The position numbers and the translations under genes are program-made. A stretch of 64,000 nucleotides of DNA from Paradesertivirga sp965650335 (lineage in GTDB: Bacteria; Bacteroidota; Bacteroidia; Sphingobacteriales; Sphingobacteriaceae), in NCBI GenBank assembly GCA_965650335.1, contig CBFGOI010000012.1, positions 1 through 64,000 on the forward strand, written 5' to 3'. Below the pieces are notes generated by a model. That model had not been told where the DNA came from. It did no database searches and worked only from the letters and a program-made list of their open reading frames with translations. Of the stretch, positions 34,338 through 41,820 are shown piece by piece. The first letter of the stretch is position 1. Every line of letters begins with the position of its first letter.

Positions 34338-35307
34338 AGCCGGAATTGTTGGTGGCGCGGGGTATACAGGAGGAGAATTGCTTCGGATTTTGATAAATCA
34401 TCCTAATGTTGATATCGCTTTTGTACATAGCAACAGTAACGCCGGCAATTATATTTACGATGTACATACTGATCTGATCGGCGATACGAGTATCAAATTT
34501 ACTGGCGAGCTTTCGCAGGATATAGATGTTCTTTTCTTATGTGTAGGTCACGGCGATGCGAAGAAGTTTCTGGATGCAAACCCTATTGACGACACGATCA
34601 AGATTATAGATTTAAGTCAGGATTTTAGATTAGGCAAAAATTCAACACTTGGAAATAAAACGTTTATCTACGGACTGCCAGAGCTAAACAGAGAGTCCAT
34701 TAAATTAGCAAAAAACATTGCTAATCCAGGGTGTTTTGCAAGTTGCTTACAGTTCGCCTTACTTCCTTTAGCCAAAGCAGGGCTGTTAAATAAAGATGTT
34801 CATATTTCTGCGACAACCGGTTCAACGGGTGCAGGACAAAGTCTTTCATCCACTTCTCATTTCAGCTGGAGAAACAATAATCTTTCGGTCTATAAAGCTT
34901 TTGGTCATCAGCATTTGAACGAAATTGGAGAAAGCATTAAACAACTTCAACCATCTTTTGCAGCAGAGGTTAATTTTATTCCTTACCGCGGAGATTTCAC
35001 TCGAGGCATTATGGCCTCTGTATACACTGAATGTGATTTGAGCCAGGAAGCGCTGGACGATCTCTACCAAAAATATTACGCTGAACATGAGTTTACTCAT
35101 GTAAGCAAAAAGAATATCAACTTAAAGCAAGTTGTAAATACAAATAAATGCCTGGTACATGTAGAGAAACATGGAAACAAAGTCATGATACTGAGTATAA
35201 TTGATAATTTATTAAAAGGAGCATCCGGGCAAGCAGTTCAGAATATGAATTTGATGTTTGGATTTGACGAGAGGGCAGGATTGAGGCTGAAAGCGCAGGC
35301 GTTTTGA
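34327..35307 (+). CDS. argC: N-acyl-gamma-glutamyl-phosphate reductase
   Basis: 326 residues. The nucleotide-binding GGAGYTGGELLRIL (residues 8-21) and the catalytic Cys in ANPGCFASCLQFALLPL are present. It reduces N-acylglutamyl phosphate to the semialdehyde with NADPH. The ATG lies 11 bases inside argG. Downstream the operon is interrupted by a four-helix-bundle gene between inverted repeats. Confidence 0.96.
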   Translation: MKVRAGIVGGAGYTGGELLRILINHPNVDIAFVHSNSNAGNYIYDVHTDLIGDTSIKFTGELSQDIDVLFLCVGHGDAKKFLDANPIDDTIKIIDLSQDFRLGKNSTLGNKTFIYGLPELNRESIKLAKNIANPGCFASCLQFALLPLAKAGLLNKDVHISATTGSTGAGQSLSSTSHFSWRNNNLSVYKAFGHQHLNEIGESIKQLQPSFAAEVNFIPYRGDFTRGIMASVYTECDLSQEALDDLYQKYYAEHEFTHVSKKNINLKQVVNTNKCLVHVEKHGNKVMILSIIDNLLKGASGQAVQNMNLMFGFDERAGLRLKAQAF

Positions 35308-35312
35308 GCAGA

Positions 35313-35337
35313 AAGGATAAAGCCTAAAGCTGAAAGC
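35313..35337 (+). repeat. Left inverted repeat flanking the S23 gene
   Basis: This 25-base sequence matches the reverse complement of 35706-35730 at 21 of 25 positions, including the uninterrupted AAAGCTGAAAGC. It ends two bases before the ATG of the four-helix-bundle gene. Confidence 0.75.
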
Positions 35338-35339
35338 TC

Positions 35340-35696
35340 ATGCGTGACTATAAGAAACTTGAAGTATGGAGAAGAGCACATCAATTAACTTTGTTTGTGT
35401 ATCGGGACGTACTTCCATTATTTCCACAGCATGAAACTTTTAGCCTAGCTTCGCAAACTAAACGGGCAGCCTATTCTATTCCGATGAATATCGTTGAAGG
35501 TTGTGGCAAGCACACTGAAAAAGACTTCACGAATTTTCTCGATATAAGTTTAGGTTCAACACATGAATTGGAGTATTGCTGTCTATTGTCTAAAGATTTA
35601 AATTATCTTCCTGAAGAGGTATTTGTAATTATAAATAATGAAGTAAATCAGGTGAAAGCAATGCTTATCGGCTTAATCAAGTCTATACTTGGCTAG
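35340..35696 (+). CDS. Four-helix-bundle protein (S23/IVP family)
   Basis: 118 residues, the family length. Typical S23 features: DYKKLEVWRRAHQLTLFVY, LASQTKRAAYSIPMNIVEG and FLDISLGSTHELEYCCLLSKDL. The family was named from proteins encoded inside 23S rRNA intervening sequences; homologues form pentameric bundles and one relative (Avd) works with retroelement reverse transcriptases. It sits between argC and argD, splitting them, and is bounded by a 25-base imperfect inverted repeat, which suggests it arrived as a unit. Function unknown. Confidence 0.9.
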   Translation: MRDYKKLEVWRRAHQLTLFVYRDVLPLFPQHETFSLASQTKRAAYSIPMNIVEGCGKHTEKDFTNFLDISLGSTHELEYCCLLSKDLNYLPEEVFVIINNEVNQVKAMLIGLIKSILG

Positions 35697-35705
35697 AAGC
35701 TTTAT

Positions 35706-35730
35706 GCTTTCAGCTTTTACCTTTAACCTT
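35706..35730 (-). repeat. Right inverted repeat flanking the S23 gene
   Basis: Partner of 35313-35337, starting nine bases after the S23 stop and ending seven bases before the argD ATG. A third, slightly longer copy in the same orientation is at 36927-36958. Confidence 0.75.
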
Positions 35731-35737
35731 AATATAC

Positions 35738-36898
35738 ATGAAACTATTCGACGTTTACCCAATAAATAATATCGAAATTGTTAAAGGACAAGGCAGTCTT
35801 GTTTGGGATAAAAATGGACAGGAGTACCTGGATTTATACGGCGGTCACGCTGTAATCTCTATCGGGCATACTCATCCGCATTATGTTAGCCGACTTACAG
35901 AACAATTAAATAAGCTGGGTTTCTATTCTAATTCGGTTGAAATTCCGCTTCAAGCTGAATTAGCGGAAAAGCTGGGGAAAGTTTCGGGCAGAGAAGATTA
36001 TCAGTTATTTTTAATTAGCTCTGGAGCAGAAGCAGTCGAAAATGCTTTAAAACTCGCTTCATTTTATAATGAACGTAAAAAGATAATCTCTTTTACAGGA
36101 GCGTTTCACGGCCGGACATCTCTTGCAGTTTCAGTTACAAATAATCCAAAACTTGTAGCGCCGGTTAACGAAACTGACAATGTCATTTTTCTTCCTCATA
36201 ATGATGAGGCTGCTTTAGAGCAGGCTTTCGCCGAATCAGGAAATGAGATCTGTGCAGTGATCATCGAAGGGATTCAAGGCGTTGGCGGAATAAAAGTGGC
36301 AACAGAAAGTTTCCTTCAAAAAATCCGTTCACTTTGCGATAAATATAACTCTGTCTTTATCGCTGATTCTGTTCAATGCGGATATGGCAGAAGTGGCAAG
36401 TTCTATTCTCAGGATTTTGCCGGGGTAGATGCAGATATTTATACTATGGCCAAAGGAATGGGTAACGGTTTCCCGATAGGTGGAATTTCTATCTCTCCAA
36501 AGTTTAAACCATGGCATTATATGCTGGGTACTACTTTCGGGGGAAACCATTTAGCTTGTGCAGCTGGTTTAGCAGTTCTGGAAGTTATTGAGCAAGATAA
36601 TCTGATGCAAAACGCAGTTGAAGTTGGGACTTACTTATTAAACGAGTTTAAAAAAATTGACAGAATAAAAGAAGTTAGAGGTCGTGGCCTAATGATAGGA
36701 ATTGAGTTACCGGATGAATTAAGTCATGTAAAAAAAGACCTTTTATTTAAGCATCATATTTTTACCGGAGAAGCAAAACCAAATGTGATTCGTTTGTTGC
36801 CGGCTCTGAATTTGAGTAAAGCTCATGCGGATAGATTTTTAGAAGCATTTAGCCACGAGCTAAAAGCAGAAAGCTTAAAGCAAAGAGCTATTGTATAA
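35738..36898 (+). CDS. argD: N-acylornithine aminotransferase
   Basis: 386 residues. Class III PLP aminotransferase with ISSGAEAVENALKLA, FHGRTSLAVS and the PLP lysine in YTMAKGMGNGFPIGG. It converts N-acylglutamate semialdehyde to N-acylornithine. The C-terminal tail (LKAESLKQRAIV) is Lys-rich and coded by AAAGC-rich sequence resembling the nearby repeat. It is flanked on both sides by repeat copies. Confidence 0.95.
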   Translation: MKLFDVYPINNIEIVKGQGSLVWDKNGQEYLDLYGGHAVISIGHTHPHYVSRLTEQLNKLGFYSNSVEIPLQAELAEKLGKVSGREDYQLFLISSGAEAVENALKLASFYNERKKIISFTGAFHGRTSLAVSVTNNPKLVAPVNETDNVIFLPHNDEAALEQAFAESGNEICAVIIEGIQGVGGIKVATESFLQKIRSLCDKYNSVFIADSVQCGYGRSGKFYSQDFAGVDADIYTMAKGMGNGFPIGGISISPKFKPWHYMLGTTFGGNHLACAAGLAVLEVIEQDNLMQNAVEVGTYLLNEFKKIDRIKEVRGRGLMIGIELPDELSHVKKDLLFKHHIFTGEAKPNVIRLLPALNLSKAHADRFLEAFSHELKAESLKQRAIV

Positions 36899-36926
36899 CG
36901 CAAATGATTTAAGGTGATTGTCAGAA

Positions 36927-36958
36927 GCTTTCAGCTTTTTCCTTTTACCTTTAACCTT
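36927..36958 (-). repeat. Third copy of the arg-operon repeat
   Basis: It shares GCTTTCAGCTTTT and TTTTACCTTTAACCTT with 35706-35730 but has seven extra bases in the middle. It lies between argD and argF', six bases before the argF' ATG. Confidence 0.72.
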
Positions 36959-36964
36959 ATAAAG

Positions 36965-37924
36965 ATGAAACAATTCACCTCAGTACACGATGTTGCCAAT
37001 GTTCCTGCTATTGTAAAAGAAGCATTAGAACTTAAAGCAAATCCATTCGCCCATCAGGAACTTGGAAAAAATAAGACCATCGGGTTAATTTTCCTTAATC
37101 CGAGTCTTCGTACCCGTTTAAGCACTCAAAAAGCGGCTCTTAATTTGGGCATGAATGCCATTGTGATGAATATCGACAAAGAAGGATGGGCTTTGGAAAC
37201 CCGTGATGGTGTGGTGATGAATGGAACGACGGTGGAACATATTCGCGAAGCTGCTGGTGTAATGGGAGAATATTGTGATATTTTGGGAATCAGGTCTTTT
37301 CCGAGTCTAAAGGATAAAGAAGAAGATTACAGTGAAGATATCTTTAACAAGTTTATCAAATACAGTGGTATTCCGGTGGTAAGCTTAGAAAGCGCGACCC
37401 GTCATCCGTTACAAAGCCTTGCTGATTTAATAACGATAGAAGAGCATAAAAAAACGGCGAAACCTAAAGTTGTTTTAACCTGGGCTCCGCATGTAAAAGC
37501 GCTTCCGCAAGCTGTGCCTAATTCGTTTGCAGAATGGATGTGCAAAGCTCAGCAAGAAGGAATGATTGATTTTGTAATTACTCATCCCGAAGGATATGAG
37601 CTTGCAGAACAATTTACGCCTGGAGCGTCAATTACTTACGATCAGGATGAAGCATTGGCCGGTGCAGACTTTGTTTATGTAAAAAACTGGTCAAGCTATC
37701 AGGATTACGGTAAGGTTTTAAGCGATGGTGAAGGTTGGATGATGACTCAGGAGAAGCTGAAAATCACTAATCAGGGAAAAGTGATGCACTGCCTGCCGGT
37801 TCGCCGGAATTTAGAGCTTGGATCCGATATATTGGACAGTGACGATTCTTTAGTGATTAAAGAAGCTGGGAATCGGGTTTGGGCTGCGCAGGCAGTGATA
37901 AAAGGTATCTTAGAAGGCTTGTAG
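36965..37924 (+). CDS. argF': N-acyl-L-ornithine transcarbamylase (ArgF')
   Basis: 319 residues from the ATG at 36965 (an upstream GTG would add 17 residues from repeat sequence). The carbamoyl-phosphate motif SLRTRLSTQKAALNLGMN and the HPLQSLADLITIEEH and HCLPVRRN segments match the Bacteroides/Xanthomonas acylornithine transcarbamylases, not ordinary OTCases. The residue that separates the two known specificities (Pro90 in the succinylornithine enzyme of B. fragilis, Glu92 in the acetylornithine enzyme of X. campestris) is Val90 here. By published swaps, loss of Glu favours succinylornithine; this is inferred. Confidence 0.93.
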   Translation: MKQFTSVHDVANVPAIVKEALELKANPFAHQELGKNKTIGLIFLNPSLRTRLSTQKAALNLGMNAIVMNIDKEGWALETRDGVVMNGTTVEHIREAAGVMGEYCDILGIRSFPSLKDKEEDYSEDIFNKFIKYSGIPVVSLESATRHPLQSLADLITIEEHKKTAKPKVVLTWAPHVKALPQAVPNSFAEWMCKAQQEGMIDFVITHPEGYELAEQFTPGASITYDQDEALAGADFVYVKNWSSYQDYGKVLSDGEGWMMTQEKLKITNQGKVMHCLPVRRNLELGSDILDSDDSLVIKEAGNRVWAAQAVIKGILEGL

Positions 37925-37925
37925 C

Positions 37926-38540
37926 ATGTACATCCCAAGGCATTTTCTGAATACGAATGATGATCAAGCTATCTCTTTCATGCAGAAGTATAGCTTTGGA
38001 ACAATTGTGACGTCCGACAATGACAGGCCAGTCGCATCTCATTTGCCTTTTCTGGTTCAGAAGAATGAAAATGCGATTCTAATATCTTCACATTTTGCAA
38101 AGGCTAATCCTCAAGCAGAATCAATTAATGGTCAAGCGGTACTGATTGTTTTTTCAGAGCCTCATGCATATATTTCGCCTCGCCATTATGAAAAAGAACA
38201 TAATGTTCCCACATGGAATTATATTAGTGTTCATGCATATGGTAAGTGTAGGTTGGTCGAAGAAGAAAAATCTAAATTTGACCTTCTTGAAAGAACCATC
38301 TTAAACTATGAGGAAGCTTATCAGGAACAATGGAACAAGCTTCCCTCTGATTTCAAAGAGAAGATGTTAAAAGGGATTGTTGCTTTCGAGGTAAAAGTAA
38401 CAGAGCTTCAGGCTAAAAATAAGTTAAGCCAGAATCGGAGTTTTTCAGAGCAACAAAGTATCATTTCAGAATTAAGTGGCAGTAGCGACTCCAACGAAGT
38501 TAAAATTGCTGAATACATGAAATTGAATTCTATAAAATGA
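37926..38540 (+). CDS. PaiB-like FMN-binding protein
   Basis: 204 residues. A split-barrel FMN-binding fold of the PaiB/FMN_bind_2 family: MYIPRHFLNTNDDQAISFMQ, VASHLPFLV, SPRHYEKEHNVPTWNYISVHAYG and a helical C-terminus. PaiB of Bacillus represses sporulation and degradative enzymes, apparently linked to polyamine acetylation. It starts two bases after argF' and overlaps argB by four, so it is a genuine operon member. A regulatory or polyamine-related role is possible but unproven. Confidence 0.85.
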   Translation: MYIPRHFLNTNDDQAISFMQKYSFGTIVTSDNDRPVASHLPFLVQKNENAILISSHFAKANPQAESINGQAVLIVFSEPHAYISPRHYEKEHNVPTWNYISVHAYGKCRLVEEEKSKFDLLERTILNYEEAYQEQWNKLPSDFKEKMLKGIVAFEVKVTELQAKNKLSQNRSFSEQQSIISELSGSSDSNEVKIAEYMKLNSIK

Positions 38541-39325
38541 AGAAGTTAACAGTCATTAAAATTGGCGGCAATGTCATAGACAATTCTGAAAATCTCTACA
38601 ATTTTCTAAACGATTTTTCGGGTGTTGAAGGCCAAAAAATTCTTATTCATGGCGGAGGTAAGCTGGCAACAGATTTATCCCATACAATGGGAATAGAACC
38701 TAAAATGGTTGATGGTCGTCGGATAACAGATATTGAAACCCTTCGCATTGTGACGATGGTGTACGCTGGTTTGATAAATAAAAACATTGTTGCTCAGTTA
38801 CAACGCTTCGAATGCAACGCGATTGGATTAACGGGCGCTGATGCGGATTTAATACGTGCCAACCGACGTCCCGTTAAGGACATTGATTACGGCTTTGTTG
38901 GTGATTTACATGAAGGGTCAGTAGCGAAAAATAAATTGCGCGACTTGCTTGAAGCGGGTTTAATCCCGGTTTTTTCTGCAATTACTCACGATGGCGAAGG
39001 ACAGCTTCTAAATACTAATGCTGATACCATTGCATCAGCTATCGCGATAGCAATGTCTTCGATATACAATGTCAGTCTCGTATATTGCTTCGAGAAAAAG
39101 GGAGTGCTTACTGATGTTGCTGACGATGAGTCGGTTATCAGACAAATTAGTTCTTCTGAATTTGAAAAGCTAAAAGCCGATGAAATTATTGCTGGAGGAA
39201 TGCTTCCTAAGTTGGAGAATGCCTTTAAAGCGATAAATAGTGGAGTAAGTGAGGTGTATATCGGTAAATCTGATGAGCTTGCTCTTTTAAATGAACAATT
39301 ATTCGGAACACGATTATTTGCATAA
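38537..39325 (+). CDS. argB: N-acylglutamate kinase
   Basis: 262 residues. Amino-acid kinase fold: KIGGNVIDN near the N-terminus, ILIHGGGKLATDLS (the acylglutamate/ATP Gly-rich loop), TGADADLIRANRRP and LNTNADTIASAIA. It phosphorylates N-acylglutamate. The start overlaps the PaiB-like gene by four bases (ATGA). Confidence 0.95.
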   Translation: MKKLTVIKIGGNVIDNSENLYNFLNDFSGVEGQKILIHGGGKLATDLSHTMGIEPKMVDGRRITDIETLRIVTMVYAGLINKNIVAQLQRFECNAIGLTGADADLIRANRRPVKDIDYGFVGDLHEGSVAKNKLRDLLEAGLIPVFSAITHDGEGQLLNTNADTIASAIAIAMSSIYNVSLVYCFEKKGVLTDVADDESVIRQISSSEFEKLKADEIIAGGMLPKLENAFKAINSGVSEVYIGKSDELALLNEQLFGTRLFA

Positions 39326-39326
39326 A

Positions 39327-40142
39327 ATGGAGAATAACGGAAATATAGCCATACTTGGTAGCGGGAATATGGGACTGGCTTTTGCGTCTGGTCTGGTTAA
39401 GTCGGACACCTATAAGCCTTCGCAAATCATCCTGACAAGAAGAAGCATTAACAGTCTTTCAAAGCAAGCAGAGGAAGGCTATAAAACTTCGACCAACAAT
39501 TTTGAGGCTGCATCTAATGCTGCAATCGTTGTTTTGGCGGTTTTGCCTCAGCAGCTGAATTCGCTTTTGGCGGAAATTGAGGGTGCGATAAATCCTGAGA
39601 AGCATTTGGTAATTTCTGTAATTACAGGCGTTACCTGTAAAGACATTAAAGGGAAGCTTGGTGAAAATGTTCAAGTTGTTAGGGCAATGCCTAATACTGC
39701 AATTTCTATCGGACAATCGATGACTTGCATTACAACCGACAATGCCAGCAAGGAAAACTTAGATCTTACAGAAAAGCTTTTTGAAACTGTTGGCTCTGTT
39801 GTTCAGATACATGAAGATCTAATGTCGTCTGCAACAGCCTTATGTGCATGCGGAATAGCTTTCTTTTTACGAGCAATCAGAGCAGCGTCACAAGGCGGAG
39901 TTGAGATTGGCTTCCATGCGGAAGATGCCTTGAAAATGGCCGTTCAAACGGCTAAAGGAGCGGCAGATCTATTACTGATTCATGGTAGTCATCCAGAACA
40001 TGAGATTGACAAAGTAACTTCTCCTAAAGGATGTACCATTGCCGGCTTGAACGAAATGGAGCATCAAGGCTTTAGTTCTGCATTGATTAAAGGAATAAAG
40101 CTATCTGCATTAAAAGCCAGTGGATTATATAAAGAGAATTAA
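39327..40142 (+). CDS. proC: Pyrroline-5-carboxylate reductase
   Basis: 271 residues from the ATG at 39327, one base after the argB stop; an ATG at 39291 inside argB would add 12 residues before the conserved IAILGSGNMGLAFASGL NADPH motif. Other family segments are VRAMPNTAISIGQSMT and the C-terminal VTSPKGCTIAGLNEMEH. It makes proline from P5C. Its place inside the arginine operon suggests joint control of proline and arginine synthesis. Confidence 0.94.
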   Translation: MENNGNIAILGSGNMGLAFASGLVKSDTYKPSQIILTRRSINSLSKQAEEGYKTSTNNFEAASNAAIVVLAVLPQQLNSLLAEIEGAINPEKHLVISVITGVTCKDIKGKLGENVQVVRAMPNTAISIGQSMTCITTDNASKENLDLTEKLFETVGSVVQIHEDLMSSATALCACGIAFFLRAIRAASQGGVEIGFHAEDALKMAVQTAKGAADLLLIHGSHPEHEIDKVTSPKGCTIAGLNEMEHQGFSSALIKGIKLSALKASGLYKEN

Positions 40143-40147
40143 TTCTA

Positions 40148-41209
40148 ATGACTGAGAAACTTGCAGCAGAAAGTATAGATTTATTGCAAAGCCTGATTGC
40201 TATTCCTTCTTATAGCAGGGAAGAAGACAAGACGGCTTATATACTTGAGCTCTTTTTTTCAGAACATGGTCTGCAGCCAAAGCGAAAGCAAAATAATATC
40301 TGGAGCGTAAATCAATTTTACGATCCTGAAAAGCCAACGATTCTTCTTAATTCACATCACGATACTGTAAAACCCAATCCGGGTTATACCCGTAATCCTT
40401 TTTCTCCAGATATTAAAAATGGAAAATTATACGGCCTGGGCAGCAATGATGCCGGAGGTTGCTTAGTTTCTCTCATTGCAGCTTTCCGGTATTTTTACGA
40501 TAAAAAAGGTCTTAAGTATAATTTGTGCATTGCTGCGACAGCAGAGGAAGAAATCTCCGGTAAAAATGGGATAGAATCCTTGATCCCTGATTTGGGTCCG
40601 CTCGATTTTGCCATAGTGGGCGAACCAACCTTAATGGACTTGGCAATTGCTGAGCGAGGACTGATGGTACTTGATTGTGTTGCTCACGGAAAAGCCGGAC
40701 ATGCTGCCAGAGAAGAAGGTGAAAATGCAATTTACAAAGCAATTAAAGACATTGAGTGGTTTCGTACATTTAAATTCCCTAAAGAATCCGAACTTTTCGG
40801 TCCTATAAAAATGTCGGTGACAGTTATTAATGCGGGATCGCAGCACAATGTGGTGCCCGCAGAGTGTAATTTTACAGTCGATGTTCGTGTTACTGATGCT
40901 TATCGGAATGAAGAGGTTGTAGACATAATAAAGCAACGTGTTGCTTGTGACGTAACTCCTCGATCGACTAGGCTGAAGCCTTCTTCTATAAGTAAAGATC
41001 ATCCATTTGTGCAGGCTGGATTAGCTCTAGGAAGAAAAACTTACGGCTCACCTACTACGAGTGACCAGGCATTGCTGGATATAACATCAGTAAAGATTGG
41101 TCCGGGTGATAGCGCAAGATCTCATATGGCTGATGAATTTATTTATGTAAATGAAATCCGCGAAGGGATTGAGTTGTATGTGAAAATCTTGGAAAAATTA
41201 TTGCTTTAA
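40148..41209 (+). CDS. argE: M20 metallohydrolase, N-acylornithine/citrulline deacylase
   Basis: 353 residues. The two-zinc site is visible: LNSHHDTVKPN, GSNDAGGCLVSL, AATAEEEISGKNG and GEPT, with the lid domain inserted at about 165-275. In the acylornithine transcarbamylase route the substrate is N-acylcitrulline rather than N-acylornithine. It starts six bases after proC. Confidence 0.92.
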   Translation: MTEKLAAESIDLLQSLIAIPSYSREEDKTAYILELFFSEHGLQPKRKQNNIWSVNQFYDPEKPTILLNSHHDTVKPNPGYTRNPFSPDIKNGKLYGLGSNDAGGCLVSLIAAFRYFYDKKGLKYNLCIAATAEEEISGKNGIESLIPDLGPLDFAIVGEPTLMDLAIAERGLMVLDCVAHGKAGHAAREEGENAIYKAIKDIEWFRTFKFPKESELFGPIKMSVTVINAGSQHNVVPAECNFTVDVRVTDAYRNEEVVDIIKQRVACDVTPRSTRLKPSSISKDHPFVQAGLALGRKTYGSPTTSDQALLDITSVKIGPGDSARSHMADEFIYVNEIREGIELYVKILEKLLL

Positions 41210-41228
41210 TTCATACTTGATAGATTTG

Positions 41229-41236
41229 TATCTTTG
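41229..41236 (+). promoter_or_regulatory. -7 box (TATCTTTG) before the DUF433 gene
   Basis: A perfect TAnnTTTG match inside the arginine operon, 15 bases before the DUF433 ATG. The toxin-antitoxin-like pair may thus be transcribed on its own. Confidence 0.5.
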
Positions 41237-41251
41237 AATAATTTGCTGGAC

Positions 41252-41476
41252 ATGACTGATTATAGAAATTATATTGAGATAAGACCTGATGTACGCTTTG
41301 GAAAACCTTGTGTCAAGTCTACCAGAATTTCTGTTTCTGATGTATTGAGTTGGATGGCGAATGGGATGACTACAGAAGACATCGTAAATGATTTTCCTGA
41401 ATTATCTGAGGATCAAATTCATGCTTGCTTAGCTTACGCGGCAGATAAGGAACATAAATTACGTGTAATCCAGTGA
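41252..41476 (+). CDS. DUF433 protein, putative antitoxin
   Basis: 74 residues from the ATG at 41252; a TTG at 41234 overlaps the -7 box and is unlikely. The DUF433 pattern is clear: IEIRPDVRFGKPCVKSTRISVSDVLSWMANG and LSEDQIHACLAYAADK. These are winged-helix-like proteins paired with DUF5615 PIN-like proteins. It overlaps the partner by four bases. The antitoxin role is inferred from family and pairing. Confidence 0.85.
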   Translation: MTDYRNYIEIRPDVRFGKPCVKSTRISVSDVLSWMANGMTTEDIVNDFPELSEDQIHACLAYAADKEHKLRVIQ

Positions 41477-41805
41477 AGTTACTTTTTGATCAAAATATTT
41501 CCTTCAGGATAGTCAAAATTCTTAACAATCATTTTCCAGAGTCTGCCCAGGTGCGTGAGTTGAAATTAGAAGGATCAACAGATCAGGAAATCTGGAAGTT
41601 TGCAAAGGTTAATAACTATATCATTGTAAGTTTCGATGCTGATTTCTACGATTTTTCAAATTTATACGGCCATCCACCTAAAATAATCTGGTTGCGTACA
41701 GGCAACACGAAAACTCTTTATATTGCGAACCTTCTAATTCAAAAAGAAGACTTAATCAAATCATTTTTAGAAGACGAGGAAATCTCATGCCTCGAAATCT
41801 ATTAG
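41473..41805 (+). CDS. DUF5615 PIN-like protein, putative toxin
   Basis: 110 residues from GTG at 41473, overlapping the DUF433 stop (GTGA). KLLFDQNISFRIVKIL, TDQEIWKFAKVNNYIIVSFDADF and PPKIIWLRTGNTKT carry the conserved Asp residues of the PIN-like nuclease fold. The pair sits between argE and argH, 16 bases before argH, so it interrupts the operon without breaking cotranscription. Confidence 0.85.
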   Translation: MKLLFDQNISFRIVKILNNHFPESAQVRELKLEGSTDQEIWKFAKVNNYIIVSFDADFYDFSNLYGHPPKIIWLRTGNTKTLYIANLLIQKEDLIKSFLEDEEISCLEIY

Positions 41806-41820
41806 TATATCGTAAATCAA

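Noticed and set aside
36914..36964. GTG start at 36914 for argF'
   Set aside because: It would translate the intergenic repeat; the ATG at 36965 aligns residue for residue with the B. fragilis enzyme.
40631..41002. 123-residue minus-strand ORF inside argE
   Set aside because: It is a shadow of the real gene; the plus frame has the full M20 motif set.
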